Both the position numbers and the translations under genes were made by a program. A stretch of 64,000 nucleotides of DNA from Sediminibacillus albus (GTDB lineage Bacteria; Bacillota; Bacilli; Bacillales; Amphibacillaceae): positions 62,001 to 126,000 of the forward strand of contig NZ_FNFL01000001.1 of NCBI RefSeq assembly GCF_900101125.1. The letters run 5' to 3'. Positions 34,860-43,661 of the stretch are shown piece after piece (the first letter of the stretch is position 1; every line of letters starts with the position of its first letter). Below the pieces are notes generated by a model. That model saw only the letters and a program-made list of their open reading frames with translations. It was not told the origin of the DNA and made no database searches.

Positions 34860-35386
34860 TTGGTTTGAATACCTATAAGCTTACACTCATAGCGGTTCTT
34901 GCTGCTCTTGCTGTGGTAGGAAGGTTTACCTTTCAATTTCTCCCCAATGTACAGCCGGTGACTACGCTTATTATGATTAGCGGTTTTTTTCTTGGGCCCT
35001 TATCAGGAATTTTATTAGCCGTGCTGACTACCTACTTATCTAACTTATTTTTAGGAATGGGGCTTTGGACAGTCTGGCAAATTGTTGGCTGGGCACTGAT
35101 TGGTTTGTTAAGCGGTTTGCTAGGAAAATACTTCAGGTCTGTACCGCTCGTACTGCTAGTTCTGTTCGCTGTCATGGCGGGTTATTTATATGGGTTGGTA
35201 GTATCCTTGGCTACCTATACAGTGGCGGGTAAATTCTTGCCATATTACTTGTTAGGCTTACCGTTTGATACTTATCATGCTGTCGGCAATGGAGTTTTTA
35301 TGTTTATGTTATTTCCGCTTTTTTCCAGGATTTTTAGAAGATACAGCGAAAAATTAATGCCTGCAAAAATACCAACTAGTAAATAG
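34856..35386 (+). CDS. ECF transporter substrate-binding (S) component, likely corrinoid or precursor
   Basis: A 176-residue membrane protein with about six hydrophobic segments. It has the family-typical stretch LAALAVVGRF (residues 13-22), followed by NVQPVTTL and FFLGPLSG. No ATP-binding proteins (EcfA/EcfA') or EcfT are encoded here, so it would share those made elsewhere. The B12 riboswitch and overlapping DUF4430 gene suggest cobalamin, cobinamide or another B12 precursor as substrate. A CblT-like alpha-ribazole transporter is one alternative. Confidence 0.82.
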   Translation: MIGLNTYKLTLIAVLAALAVVGRFTFQFLPNVQPVTTLIMISGFFLGPLSGILLAVLTTYLSNLFLGMGLWTVWQIVGWALIGLLSGLLGKYFRSVPLVLLVLFAVMAGYLYGLVVSLATYTVAGKFLPYYLLGLPFDTYHAVGNGVFMFMLFPLFSRIFRRYSEKLMPAKIPTSK

Positions 35387-35400
35387 TTGGTATTTTTATT
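35365..35400 (+). terminator. terminator overlapping the ECF S-component stop
   Basis: AAAAATACCAACTA pairs with TAGTTGGTATTTTT around a 5-base loop; the second arm contains the stop codon TAG and ends in a T-run. Confidence 0.85.
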
Positions 35401-35513
35401 TAATTCATCCTTAAAGATTAGATGGAATGGAGTATAATAGAGACGATTGCTTTTTTACAGCAATTCGGATTTAGAAGGGCACAGCATTTCTGCATAATAA
35501 AATTTTCTTTCTT

Positions 35514-35540
35514 TGTAACTTTTACATAGTGTGCTTCGAC
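35514..35540 (+). promoter_or_regulatory. autoregulatory sigma-X promoter
   Basis: TGTAAC (35514-35519), 17-bp spacer, CGAC (35537-35540): the exact -35/-10 pattern of the B. subtilis SigX promoter. Lies 25 bp before the sigX start. Confidence 0.8.
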
Positions 35541-35565
35541 AATTATAGTGAACGGGGGATCCAGG

Positions 35566-36102
35566 ATGAAGGCCGTTTTTCAAGAGCTGTACCAAAAATA
35601 CCACCAGGACTTATTCCAATTTCTCATATACATGGTCAAGGATAGAGAGCAGGCAGAAGACCTCGTCCAAGAAGTTTATATAAAAGTACTAAAATCTTAT
35701 CATACATTTAAAGGAGAAAGCAGTGAAAAAACATGGCTTTTTTCTATAGCACGGCATGTAGCTATTGACCACTTTCGTAAGCAGGCAAATAAACGAAAAA
35801 GAATTTTGGATTTTTTTGACTGGGGCGAACAAGGAGAACAACTCGAGGACGATCGTTCACTCCCAGAGGAAGTAGCTCAGATGAACGAGGAAATAAGGCT
35901 GGTATATCGTTGTCTCGATAAATGTACTATCGATCAGAAAAGTGTCATTATCCTAAGATATATTCAGTCTTTTTCCTTGCAAGAAACTGCGGAAACACTG
36001 GGATGGAGCGTCAGTAAAGTAAAAACGACGCAACATAGAGCAATCAAGGCACTCAGGCAATTACTTCAAGGAACAAACGGAGAGGAGGGGACCATTCATT
36101 GA
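35566..36102 (+). CDS. sigX: ECF sigma factor SigX
   Basis: Extracytoplasmic-function sigma factor, in B. subtilis controlling surface-charge modification and related envelope genes. Region 2 (about residues 10-75) has DLVQEVYIKV; region 4 (about 115-170) has SLQETAETLGWSVSKVKTTQHRA. The ATG at 35566 is 7 bases after GGGGG and gives 178 residues. It follows the res operon as in B. subtilis, though two foreign genes sit between. The stop overlaps rsiX. Confidence 0.92.
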   Translation: MKAVFQELYQKYHQDLFQFLIYMVKDREQAEDLVQEVYIKVLKSYHTFKGESSEKTWLFSIARHVAIDHFRKQANKRKRILDFFDWGEQGEQLEDDRSLPEEVAQMNEEIRLVYRCLDKCTIDQKSVIILRYIQSFSLQETAETLGWSVSKVKTTQHRAIKALRQLLQGTNGEEGTIH

Positions 36103-37382
36103 GCAATAAATGGGAAGACAAAAGGATAGAAGGCTTACTAAAAAAAATGCCTGTAATCAAAGATCAAAAAGATCCAGAAGAAATTTACCAGCAGATTGCT
36201 GACAACTTGGACGAGAAAACTCCGCAACGCAAACGGAAACAGAACTCTAAATCATGGTTGATCCCCTCCTTTGCCATGCTGGCAGTTCTGGTGCTTTTAG
36301 CTGTGATCGGGCAGAGTTTTATGCGTACCGATTTTAATTCTACTCAACAGGAGTCTGCTGATATCATGAGCAGCGAATCAGCGGAGAATGGCCAGTCAAG
36401 TGCGACCCTTGAAGAAAAGGGAGCTCCGCAAGAAGAATCAACTGGCGAGCCAAAAGGTGAAACAAACGATGAACCGAACAAAGAACAAAACGACGAGGGT
36501 GATTCTGTTATAACCGATAATGATGATCGGGAGGTTGGCAAAGCAGAAAGAGAACCACAGAATGGAATGGAAGCAGCTAACTCGAAGATTTTGTATCAGG
36601 AGAGCGCAGATACAACTATCCTTCAACTGTCGGTCCCGGATAAGACTAATCAATTCTTAGTTCCGCTAGCATATGAAATTATGAATGATGAACAAACGAT
36701 GGAAGAATATTTAAATCGTTTGGACCAAATAGTTGATTTAAAGGCATTAGGTTTTTCGGAAAATTTGCTGGAAGGGCTGTTATTTGATATCAATACCGAA
36801 AGGAATGAGGTAACCATTGAATTTCCGGTAAATTATGCTTTTTCAGGTGACGCAGCAGCACAACAGTTTGAAACAATTCTTTCACAATTATTTTTGCCGC
36901 TTAATATTGATCGGGTTATATTGCAATCAAATGGAGAGACAGGAGTAAATCTGGCGCCAATAGGCGAAAATGTGGAAACGTTGAAGCTTAAACCGCCGGG
37001 AAAGCAAATTTACAAAATATATCATGATAGCAGCAGGTCTGCAGACTGGCTGGCAGTTCTGCCTGGCGAAGATCAGCAGACTATTGAGCAGGCTTTTCAA
37101 GAAATGAAACAGGAAGAACCTGCATATGACTTGGAGCCATCGATTCCTCCCAATTTCGAAATTAGCGTTAATCAACATGATAATCAACTTGCCGTTTCCA
37201 TTTCCGGGCCAGTTGCCAATAACCAAACCGCTGTTAATATGCTGGAAGCAATCTTGATGACGGCCAAAAGTTTTGGGTTTAAAAAAGTGAACTTTCATGT
37301 CGATCAAGCGGAAATAGGACCTTATAATAATTTAGAGAAACCTTTACCAGTACCAGATGGGGTAAACCCTGTCCTGCCATAA
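36099..37382 (+). CDS. rsiX: anti-sigma-X factor RsiX
   Basis: Membrane-anchored negative regulator of SigX. A cytoplasmic N-terminus (about 1-52) with the sigma-binding part, one membrane helix (about 53-71), then an acidic low-complexity linker (about 80-145) and an external domain to residue 427. TTG start at 36099 follows GGAGGGG by 8 bases and overlaps the sigX stop (TTGA). Sequence of the external domain is divergent; identity rests mainly on order and layout. Confidence 0.85.
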   Translation: MSNKWEDKRIEGLLKKMPVIKDQKDPEEIYQQIADNLDEKTPQRKRKQNSKSWLIPSFAMLAVLVLLAVIGQSFMRTDFNSTQQESADIMSSESAENGQSSATLEEKGAPQEESTGEPKGETNDEPNKEQNDEGDSVITDNDDREVGKAEREPQNGMEAANSKILYQESADTTILQLSVPDKTNQFLVPLAYEIMNDEQTMEEYLNRLDQIVDLKALGFSENLLEGLLFDINTERNEVTIEFPVNYAFSGDAAAQQFETILSQLFLPLNIDRVILQSNGETGVNLAPIGENVETLKLKPPGKQIYKIYHDSSRSADWLAVLPGEDQQTIEQAFQEMKQEEPAYDLEPSIPPNFEISVNQHDNQLAVSISGPVANNQTAVNMLEAILMTAKSFGFKKVNFHVDQAEIGPYNNLEKPLPVPDGVNPVLP

Positions 37383-37396
37383 TATTTGCTTATACA

Positions 37397-37446
37397 AAAA
37401 AGACCAGATTGCATGCTCACGGCAGTTACAATCTGGTCTTTACTCT
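37397..37446. terminator. bidirectional terminator between rsiX and ppa
   Basis: AAAAGACCAGATTG pairs with CAATCTGGTCTTT around a 17-base loop, between the convergent rsiX and ppa genes. Confidence 0.85.
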
Positions 37447-37483
37447 ATATGGATGGGACAATGGAAACGAACAGCATATACTG

Positions 37484-37987
37484 TTATTTTCCTTCGTTTG
37501 CTTCTTTATATCTTTTCAAGCAATCTTCGATTAGTTGGTTGGCAGCTTCTACGCCTTCCCATTCACCAACTTCGGTCTTCTTATTCTGCAAGTCTTTATA
37601 AGTTTTGAAGAAATGAGAAATTTCATCAAGTTTATGCGAAGGCACATCATCCAAGCTGTATACGTCTTTAAAACGAGGGTCTTCGACTGGAACAGCAAGT
37701 AATTTCTGGTCTTCTTCGCCGCTGTCAATCATATTCAAAAATCCGATTACGCGAGATTCGATCACACAGCCGGGAAATGTAGGGTTAGTAACTAGAACCA
37801 ACGCATCCAATGGATCGCCATCTAATGCAAGCGTTTCATCAATGTAACCATATTCAGCTGGATAGAACTGAGGGGAGAAAAGTACTCTATCTAATTTAAA
37901 TACCCCTTTTTCCTTATCAAATTCATACTTATTTTGATTTCCTGTAGGTATTTCCACGAAAACTTCTACGTTTTTGTTATCTGCCAT
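37484..37987 (-). CDS. ppa: inorganic pyrophosphatase, family I
   Basis: Hydrolyses diphosphate to phosphate and so drives biosynthetic reactions. The signature DGDPLDALV (about residues 60-68) is the metal-binding Asp motif, and ICY-like residues EIP and KYE start the protein. The start at 37987 has GGAGG a few bases before it on the minus strand and gives 167 residues; the upstream extension to 38062 lacks one. B. subtilis instead relies on an unrelated family II enzyme (PpaC). Confidence 0.94.
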   Translation of the reverse strand: MADNKNVEVFVEIPTGNQNKYEFDKEKGVFKLDRVLFSPQFYPAEYGYIDETLALDGDPLDALVLVTNPTFPGCVIESRVIGFLNMIDSGEEDQKLLAVPVEDPRFKDVYSLDDVPSHKLDEISHFFKTYKDLQNKKTEVGEWEGVEAANQLIEDCLKRYKEANEGK

Positions 37988-38133
37988 TGTTTTTTCCTCC
38001 TTATAATCTTGGGATAGAGGTGGTCCAAAACCAATTTCTATGAGTTTTGGACGTGCACTCATATGTACTAAACTACGATTACATATTATATCAATAATTT
38101 TTAAGGAAAGAAAGCAGAGAACATGTTAAAATA

Positions 38134-38149
38134 AGAGTAAAAATACTCT
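38134..38149. promoter_or_regulatory. palindrome upstream of HTH gene, candidate operator
   Basis: AGAGTA and TACTCT as a perfect 6-4-6 inverted repeat about 55 bp before the regulator start. Possible autoregulatory site; inference only. Confidence 0.3.
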
Positions 38150-38203
38150 AATTAGATGATTACGCATAAAGTATTTTTCAATTAAGCAGCAGGGCGGTAG
38201 AAA

Positions 38204-38662
38204 ATGAACAAATCAATAGTTATGGAAAAAATATCTGTTAAGATAAAATTAATCAGGGTGGAACGGGGTTATACCCAGGACAAAATGGCATCTATTCTGG
38301 GCATTTCAAAAAAGACGCTTGTTCAAATAGAGAAAGGCAGAACACAAGCCAATTGGCCTACTACAGTTACTGTTTGTGCTTTGTTCAGGAATAGCGAAGT
38401 TATACAACACCTGTTAGGCGGGGACGTACTGGAAGTAATAGAAACAGTTGCTCATAACACTGTCGAAGAACCGAAGGAAAAAACAATGGGCGGCAAGGTC
38501 TGGTGGAAAAACGTCTCAGAGAGCAATGGTTATGTTTTGCAGCAAAACTTGATAAGCCAGCATTACCGGATTATTGACTCGAAAAATAACCGGTGGTACA
38601 GTTCATTGGATGATGAAGAAGCCGCGGCGAAACTGGAAGAATTGGGAAGAAGCACTGACTAA
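38204..38662 (+). CDS. XRE-type helix-turn-helix regulator with uncharacterised C-terminal domain
   Basis: A 152-residue protein. The N-terminal HTH (about residues 15-50) reads YTQDKMASILGISKKTLVQI, typical of Cro/CI-type repressors. The C-terminal 65 residues, rich in Trp, Tyr and Asn, are not a domain I recognise; they read like a small beta unit (WWKNV, YRIIDSKNNRWYS). No ribosome site is strong: GGCGGTAG precedes the ATG at 38204, and an in-frame ATG at 38222 is an alternative. No such gene lies here in B. subtilis. Confidence 0.75.
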   Translation: MNKSIVMEKISVKIKLIRVERGYTQDKMASILGISKKTLVQIEKGRTQANWPTTVTVCALFRNSEVIQHLLGGDVLEVIETVAHNTVEEPKEKTMGGKVWWKNVSESNGYVLQQNLISQHYRIIDSKNNRWYSSLDDEEAAAKLEELGRSTD

Positions 38663-38685
38663 ATCTAAAAGGGCAATAACTAATA

Positions 38686-38713
38686 AAGACACCCAGTAAA
38701 GGTGTCTTCTTTC
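38686..38713. terminator. bidirectional terminator between HTH gene and fer
   Basis: AAGACACC and GGTGTCTT, perfect 8-bp stem with a 7-base loop, between convergent genes; T-rich on the right. Confidence 0.8.
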
Positions 38714-38718
38714 ACTAA

Positions 38719-39009
<291 letters not shown>

Positions 39010-39113
39010 TTACTGAATACGGGAGAGAAGAAACGATTAATATTCTTTTACTATACCATTGTAAATCTGTTATCCTGCCATATCAAAGGTTTTATTTTGT
39101 CAGGTAAATAAAT

Positions 39114-40229
39114 ATGCTGGCCGAGAATATCAAGTTGACAGGAAATCAGCCGAAGGAGCATTCGATTGTGTTGGATTTAATCATTTTGGACTGTATATCT
39201 AAAATAAATAAAGAGAGGAGCCTTGCTGCAATTTATCATTTATTAACAGGCAAAAGGTCCTCTCAAACGCTTCAGGATGCTCATATCTATCATCTAACCG
39301 GATATTTTGGGATATGCAAGGGAATGGAAAAGGCAGCATTTGATCAACTAATACAATCGGTAATCGACCGGAGATTTGCAAAACCTGAAGGAGATGACGC
39401 TGAACTGACCGGGCGGGGAATAGACTTTTTAACCGGCAGCGACTCATCAAGTGATTTAGCCCATTTTAACGGTTTGGCTTATGACCGTGCTGCTTCATTG
39501 TTTTATGACAGATTATCCTTATTTATCCAGACGGCTACGAACCTAGAGTCCGGGAATCACAATTTTATCCCTGTAACAGAAAATACAGATACCTTAAGAT
39601 GGATGAAAAGGTTTTACAATGCTAACAAACACCAGCTTCGCAATTTGCTTGACGGGCTATATCAGGAGCTCTTGATATATCTTCATCAACTCCCGGATGA
39701 ACAAGCTTCCGTTTTTGTTAAGAGGTTAAGCGGATATTCTCGTTTCGGCCTTAGTAAGGCTCAATTAGCGATAACATATGGATACGAAAAACAGGATTTT
39801 AATGTAATTTATTTATTGCTTCTTCATCGTCTGTTGAATTATGTTCTTTATGACAATGAACCCACTCCAACGCTAGCCTTGTTTACGAAAGATATAGTAA
39901 AGGAAGTGTTTCTAACTGATTCCGCCAGGAAAACGAACCAGCTGCTGAACAGCGGGAGAAGCATCGAACAAATAGGACGGATAAGAATGCTTAAAGAAAG
40001 TACGATTCACGATCATTTAATAGAAATCGCCTATGCTCACCCGCATTTTCCATTAGATAGATATGTCCCGCAACAAGCGATAAAAGAAATCGCCCGTACG
40101 GTTGATCGTTTGCAAACCAGAAAATTAAAGATAATTAAACAGGCATTAGACAACCGATATAGTTACCTGCAAATACGGTTAGTATTAGCGATCCACAAGT
40201 CTGGCTGGCAAAAGGGGGAGAATATTTAA
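39114..40229 (+). CDS. ypbB: YpbB-like helicase-associated protein
   Basis: A 371-residue protein upstream of, and overlapping, recQ by one base. The C-terminal third (about 245-325) contains a segment TNQLLNSGRSIEQIGRIRMLKESTIHDHLIEIA, which resembles the helix-turn-helix tail seen in some RecQ-type helicases. The rest is helical, with no catalytic motif found. B. subtilis has ypbB at the same place. Function unknown; a role with RecQ is suggested only by coupling. Confidence 0.8.
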   Translation: MLAENIKLTGNQPKEHSIVLDLIILDCISKINKERSLAAIYHLLTGKRSSQTLQDAHIYHLTGYFGICKGMEKAAFDQLIQSVIDRRFAKPEGDDAELTGRGIDFLTGSDSSSDLAHFNGLAYDRAASLFYDRLSLFIQTATNLESGNHNFIPVTENTDTLRWMKRFYNANKHQLRNLLDGLYQELLIYLHQLPDEQASVFVKRLSGYSRFGLSKAQLAITYGYEKQDFNVIYLLLLHRLLNYVLYDNEPTPTLALFTKDIVKEVFLTDSARKTNQLLNSGRSIEQIGRIRMLKESTIHDHLIEIAYAHPHFPLDRYVPQQAIKEIARTVDRLQTRKLKIIKQALDNRYSYLQIRLVLAIHKSGWQKGENI

Positions 40230-41779
40230 TGAGCTTGATTGACAAAGCGTTAAAAAAGTATTATGGTTTTTCTTCCTTCAGGCCAGGCCAAAAGGAGATA
40301 ATCGAAGATGTTTTGGCCGGGAAAGATGTACTGGGGATTCTCCCTACTGGCTCTGGGAAATCGATATGTTACCAGCTGCCCGCAAGAGTAGTAGACGGCA
40401 GTGTCCTCGTTATCTCGCCTTTGATTTCGTTGATGATAGACCAGGAGAAGGAGCTGCAAGCTTCAGGATTCAAGGATGTTATCGCTTTTAACAGCTTTTT
40501 AAGCTTCTCCAGAAAGCAAAGGGCATTTCAACATTTAGCTGATTACAAATTAATATATGCTTCACCTGAAATGCTGCAGAACGAAAGGTTTATGCAAAAA
40601 TTGTCCAAGCTGGAGATTTCTTTGTTTGTGGTCGATGAAGCTCATTGCATTTCCCAGTGGGGGCATGAGTTCCGTCCAGATTATTTAAAGCTCGATGAAA
40701 CCATCAAAGCATTGAATGACCCGGCCGTGTTGGCTCTGAGTGCAACAGCAACGCCTGAAGTTCAGAAAGATATAGCAAAACAACTAAATAGAAATGATAT
40801 CAATAAACATATTTATCCAATGGATAGGGAAAACATTGCCTTTCAGGTAACTACATTGGCGAATGCTGAAGAAAAAATAAATTACATAGCTGGTTTGTTA
40901 AAAGAGCATTCTGTTCCAACGATGATTTACTTTTCGAGCAGGAATTGGACAGAAAAAGCAGTGGATCAATTGGCGGCGAAATTGCCTAAGCGTAATATCG
41001 CATTTTACCATGGAGGGATGGAACAAACAGACCGCATTTTAGTCCAGCAGCAGTTCATGAAGGATCAGTTAGATATCATTTGTTGTACGAGCGCTTTTGG
41101 AATGGGGATAAATAAACCTAACATCCGATTGGTTATCCATTTTCATCTCCCCACTCAAGTGGAGTCTTTTATTCAGGAAGTTGGCAGAGCCGGGAGAGAT
41201 GGACAGTCAAGTGTCAGTCTTGTGCTGACCGCACCCAATGATGATTTGTTGCCGAAGTTGTTGATAAACTCAGAATTACCAGGAAAGGAAGATGTTCGCC
41301 GAACCTTCCAATATCTCAAGTCATTATTGGACAACCACCAGAACGAAATACAAAATGGAGAGCAGTTGATCCAACATTTAAATATTAATGAAACACAATG
41401 GAGATTTATGAGTTATCACCTCGAAAAAAATGGTATTATGAAAGATAATAATCTATTACCTTATCATCTATCTAAGTGGCAAACCACTTATGAGGAAATT
41501 CTTGCTTTAGCTGCTAATCGGGTCAAATACAAAATGGAGAAGTTATCGGAATTACTCGTATGGGCAGAAAAAGACCAATGCCGGCGTCAAGCTTTATTTG
41601 CTTCTTTCCAAGATACAATCAAAGAGCCTGCCTTTAGCTGCTGCGATGTTTGTGGTTTTTCATTTAAAGATTGGCATCCGATAAAGTCGCAATCTCTTGA
41701 AAGCTCACTTAATTGGAAGGTGGATTTTAAGCAGCTTATGCTGCAAGGAGGCGATGATGAAAAAGTTAAGCCAGGCTGA
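40229..41779 (+). CDS. recQ: ATP-dependent DNA helicase RecQ
   Basis: Superfamily 2 helicase acting in recombination and repair. Motif I is GILPTGSGKSICYQ (about residues 34-47), motif II DEAHCISQWGHEFRPDY (about 136), motif V/VI the ...GMGINKPNIR and QEVGRAGRDGQ blocks. The C-terminal zinc-binding Cys set (CRR, CCDVC) is present near 455-480. No HRDC domain follows; 516 residues fits the short form. Its tail overlaps ypbD by 23 bases. Confidence 0.93.
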   Translation: MSLIDKALKKYYGFSSFRPGQKEIIEDVLAGKDVLGILPTGSGKSICYQLPARVVDGSVLVISPLISLMIDQEKELQASGFKDVIAFNSFLSFSRKQRAFQHLADYKLIYASPEMLQNERFMQKLSKLEISLFVVDEAHCISQWGHEFRPDYLKLDETIKALNDPAVLALSATATPEVQKDIAKQLNRNDINKHIYPMDRENIAFQVTTLANAEEKINYIAGLLKEHSVPTMIYFSSRNWTEKAVDQLAAKLPKRNIAFYHGGMEQTDRILVQQQFMKDQLDIICCTSAFGMGINKPNIRLVIHFHLPTQVESFIQEVGRAGRDGQSSVSLVLTAPNDDLLPKLLINSELPGKEDVRRTFQYLKSLLDNHQNEIQNGEQLIQHLNINETQWRFMSYHLEKNGIMKDNNLLPYHLSKWQTTYEEILALAANRVKYKMEKLSELLVWAEKDQCRRQALFASFQDTIKEPAFSCCDVCGFSFKDWHPIKSQSLESSLNWKVDFKQLMLQGGDDEKVKPG

Positions 41780-42350
41780 ATTAATTAAGCGAATATCCGT
41801 ACCCCAATTAAAAAAACAATTATATTTATCCCAGTTATTATTTTTTTTGGCTGCCTTGGCAAGTGCTGGTTTTTTATTTGATTCGGCTAACCAGTTGATT
41901 GGTCTTATCAAGTGGCAGCCATTCGAACTGATATACTACGGTATTGGGTCAGGTATTGCTGTTATACTGACAGATCTCTTATTAATGCGAATTTTTCCTG
42001 CAGCAGCATTTGACGATGGGGGCTTAAATGCTAAACTGTTTAAAAATTGCTCTGTTCCGGAAATCTTTTTGATTGCTTTAGTGGTAGCTGTCGCAGAGGA
42101 AACATTATTCAGAGGTGTGTTACATACGGAATTTGGTTTTATCTTTGCAAGTTCTATTTTTGCCCTTGTCCATTTCAGGTATTTAAAGAAACCATTGTTA
42201 TTGTTATCCGTTATTTTTGTAAGCTTTTTGCTGGGATGGATGTTTGAATTGACAAATAATCTTTTAGTTACTATTACGGCCCATTTTGTTATTGATTTTA
42301 CACTGGGAATATTAATAGCGCAGACAACAAGTGGGGAGGAAGAACAATGA
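41757..42350 (+). CDS. ypbD: CPBP intramembrane metalloprotease (YpbD-like)
   Basis: Abi/CAAX-type membrane protease. The motifs EETLFRG (about residue 118), FALVHF (about 138) and the His in TAHFVID (about 176) form the catalytic Glu-Glu, His and His set. About five hydrophobic segments in 197 residues. ATG at 41757 follows AAGGAGG by about 5 bases and lies within the recQ end. Substrate unknown. Confidence 0.88.
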   Translation: MKKLSQAELIKRISVPQLKKQLYLSQLLFFLAALASAGFLFDSANQLIGLIKWQPFELIYYGIGSGIAVILTDLLLMRIFPAAAFDDGGLNAKLFKNCSVPEIFLIALVVAVAEETLFRGVLHTEFGFIFASSIFALVHFRYLKKPLLLLSVIFVSFLLGWMFELTNNLLVTITAHFVIDFTLGILIAQTTSGEEEQ

Positions 42351-42709
42351 AGAAAGAAAACAAAAAGGATCAGGCGCAACAACTTAGAAGTGCTATGGAC
42401 AAAGAAGAAAGTAAGAGTTTCTCTCTGGAGAATCAGCTAGAACATCATCCAGATCCTGAAGAGGAAGTAAACGTCTTGAACCTTCCGCCAAGGAAGCAAG
42501 TGCACCATCAAAAGAAAACAGGGATGAAGTGGAAAATAAGCATCCCGCTGATTCGTTTTTTGTTGATTTTATTTTTGTTAATTATTGGTTTGGTGCTGGC
42601 TGTCCATTTTTGGGGAGACGAGCTATTACGGCTGGAAGGGGAACAACTTGAAGGCAATCAGCCTCCAGCAGGAGAAGAGGTTGAAATTAAGAAGCGTGCA
42701 ATTGAGTAA
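42347..42709 (+). CDS. ypbE: YpbE-like membrane protein, short form lacking LysM
   Basis: A 120-residue protein with a charged N-terminus (about 1-62), one membrane helix (about 63-88) and a 30-residue tail. The stretch after NLPPRK to the helix resembles the N-terminal part of YpbE. The B. subtilis protein is about twice as long and ends in a LysM peptidoglycan-binding domain, absent here. No frameshift is evident, so it is a short natural form or an old truncation. Overlaps ypbD by 4 bases. Confidence 0.65.
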   Translation: MKKENKKDQAQQLRSAMDKEESKSFSLENQLEHHPDPEEEVNVLNLPPRKQVHHQKKTGMKWKISIPLIRFLLILFLLIIGLVLAVHFWGDELLRLEGEQLEGNQPPAGEEVEIKKRAIE

Positions 42710-42751
42710 AGCCGAGTTTTAAAAAATCAAACCCGGCCGTAAGTTGGCTTG

Positions 42752-43321
42752 TTAAAAAAAGACTTTTTTATCTTTCTCTTCAATTAAAATTTGGGCAGCT
42801 TCCCGGAACCTTTGTGAATGCACTACCTCTCGTTCTCTTAAATATTTTAATCCATCATTCAATTCAGGGTCATCTGACATGTTAATAATCCATTGATAGG
42901 TAGCCCGTGCCTTTTCCTCTGCTGCTATATCCTCGTATATATCAGCAATTGGGTCTCCTTTAGCTTGTATGTAGCTGGCCGTCCACGGAACGCCAGCTGC
43001 GTTTTGATAAAATAACGCATGATCGTGATTGGCATAATGATCTCCCAGCCCGGCATCTTTCATTTGTTCCGGAGTAGCATCTTTTGTTAATTTATATATC
43101 ATCGTGGCAATCATTTCTAAGTGAGCAAATTCTTCTGTCCCTATATCCGTTAACAGACCAATGACTTTATCTGGTATGGAATAACGTTGATTTAAATAAC
43201 GGAGAGCAGCAGCGAGTTCGCCATCGGCGCCCCCGTATTGTTCGATTAAAAATTTTGCCAAGCGAGGATTACATTCGCCAACCCGCACTGGATATTGAAG
43301 TTTCTTTTCGTAATACCACAT
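42752..43321 (-). CDS. cotJC: spore coat protein CotJC (manganese catalase family)
   Basis: Mn-catalase-type ferritin-like protein in the spore coat. The metal-ligand pattern is visible: Glu in GELAAALRY, EEFAHLE near 65, and EEKARATYQ and VHSQRF near 135-165. Length 189 matches CotJC. Third gene of the minus-strand cotJABC operon, transcribed opposite to the surrounding genes. Confidence 0.93.
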   Translation of the reverse strand: MWYYEKKLQYPVRVGECNPRLAKFLIEQYGGADGELAAALRYLNQRYSIPDKVIGLLTDIGTEEFAHLEMIATMIYKLTKDATPEQMKDAGLGDHYANHDHALFYQNAAGVPWTASYIQAKGDPIADIYEDIAAEEKARATYQWIINMSDDPELNDGLKYLREREVVHSQRFREAAQILIEEKDKKVFF

Positions 43322-43397
43322 AGAACCCTTCCTTTCGAAACTGGAATTACATCCAATAGAGACGATTTATATGGTTCCCTCTTAAATTTTAGGTTTG

Positions 43398-43661
43398 TTA
43401 GACTTGCCAGGGCCAGGGGGCATCTTTCCAATTCCAAGGATAACTTGAGTAACTCATGCCATACTGCATTAAAGGACCGTATTGTTCTTCATATTGTCTT
43501 TTCAACTGTCTGCTTTGTTTGGAATGGTAATTGAATTGTTGAATTGCTTCGTTATCCGATGGGTGCGTGTCGAGATACAGGGTAAGCTCGCATAACACAA
43601 AATCAACCGCTTGTATTTGCTCCAACAGCTGGTAATATTCGGGTGGAAAAGCGTTAGTCAT
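43398..43661 (-). CDS. cotJB: spore coat protein CotJB
   Basis: Spore coat component of 87 residues, the usual size, with the conserved EYYQLLEQIQAVDFVLCEL block near the start and YPWNWKDAPWPWQV at the end. The start at 43661 lies after GAGGTG; the adjacent ATG at 43664 is equally readable. Overlaps cotJA by 8 bases. Confidence 0.92.
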   Translation of the reverse strand: MTNAFPPEYYQLLEQIQAVDFVLCELTLYLDTHPSDNEAIQQFNYHSKQSRQLKRQYEEQYGPLMQYGMSYSSYPWNWKDAPWPWQV

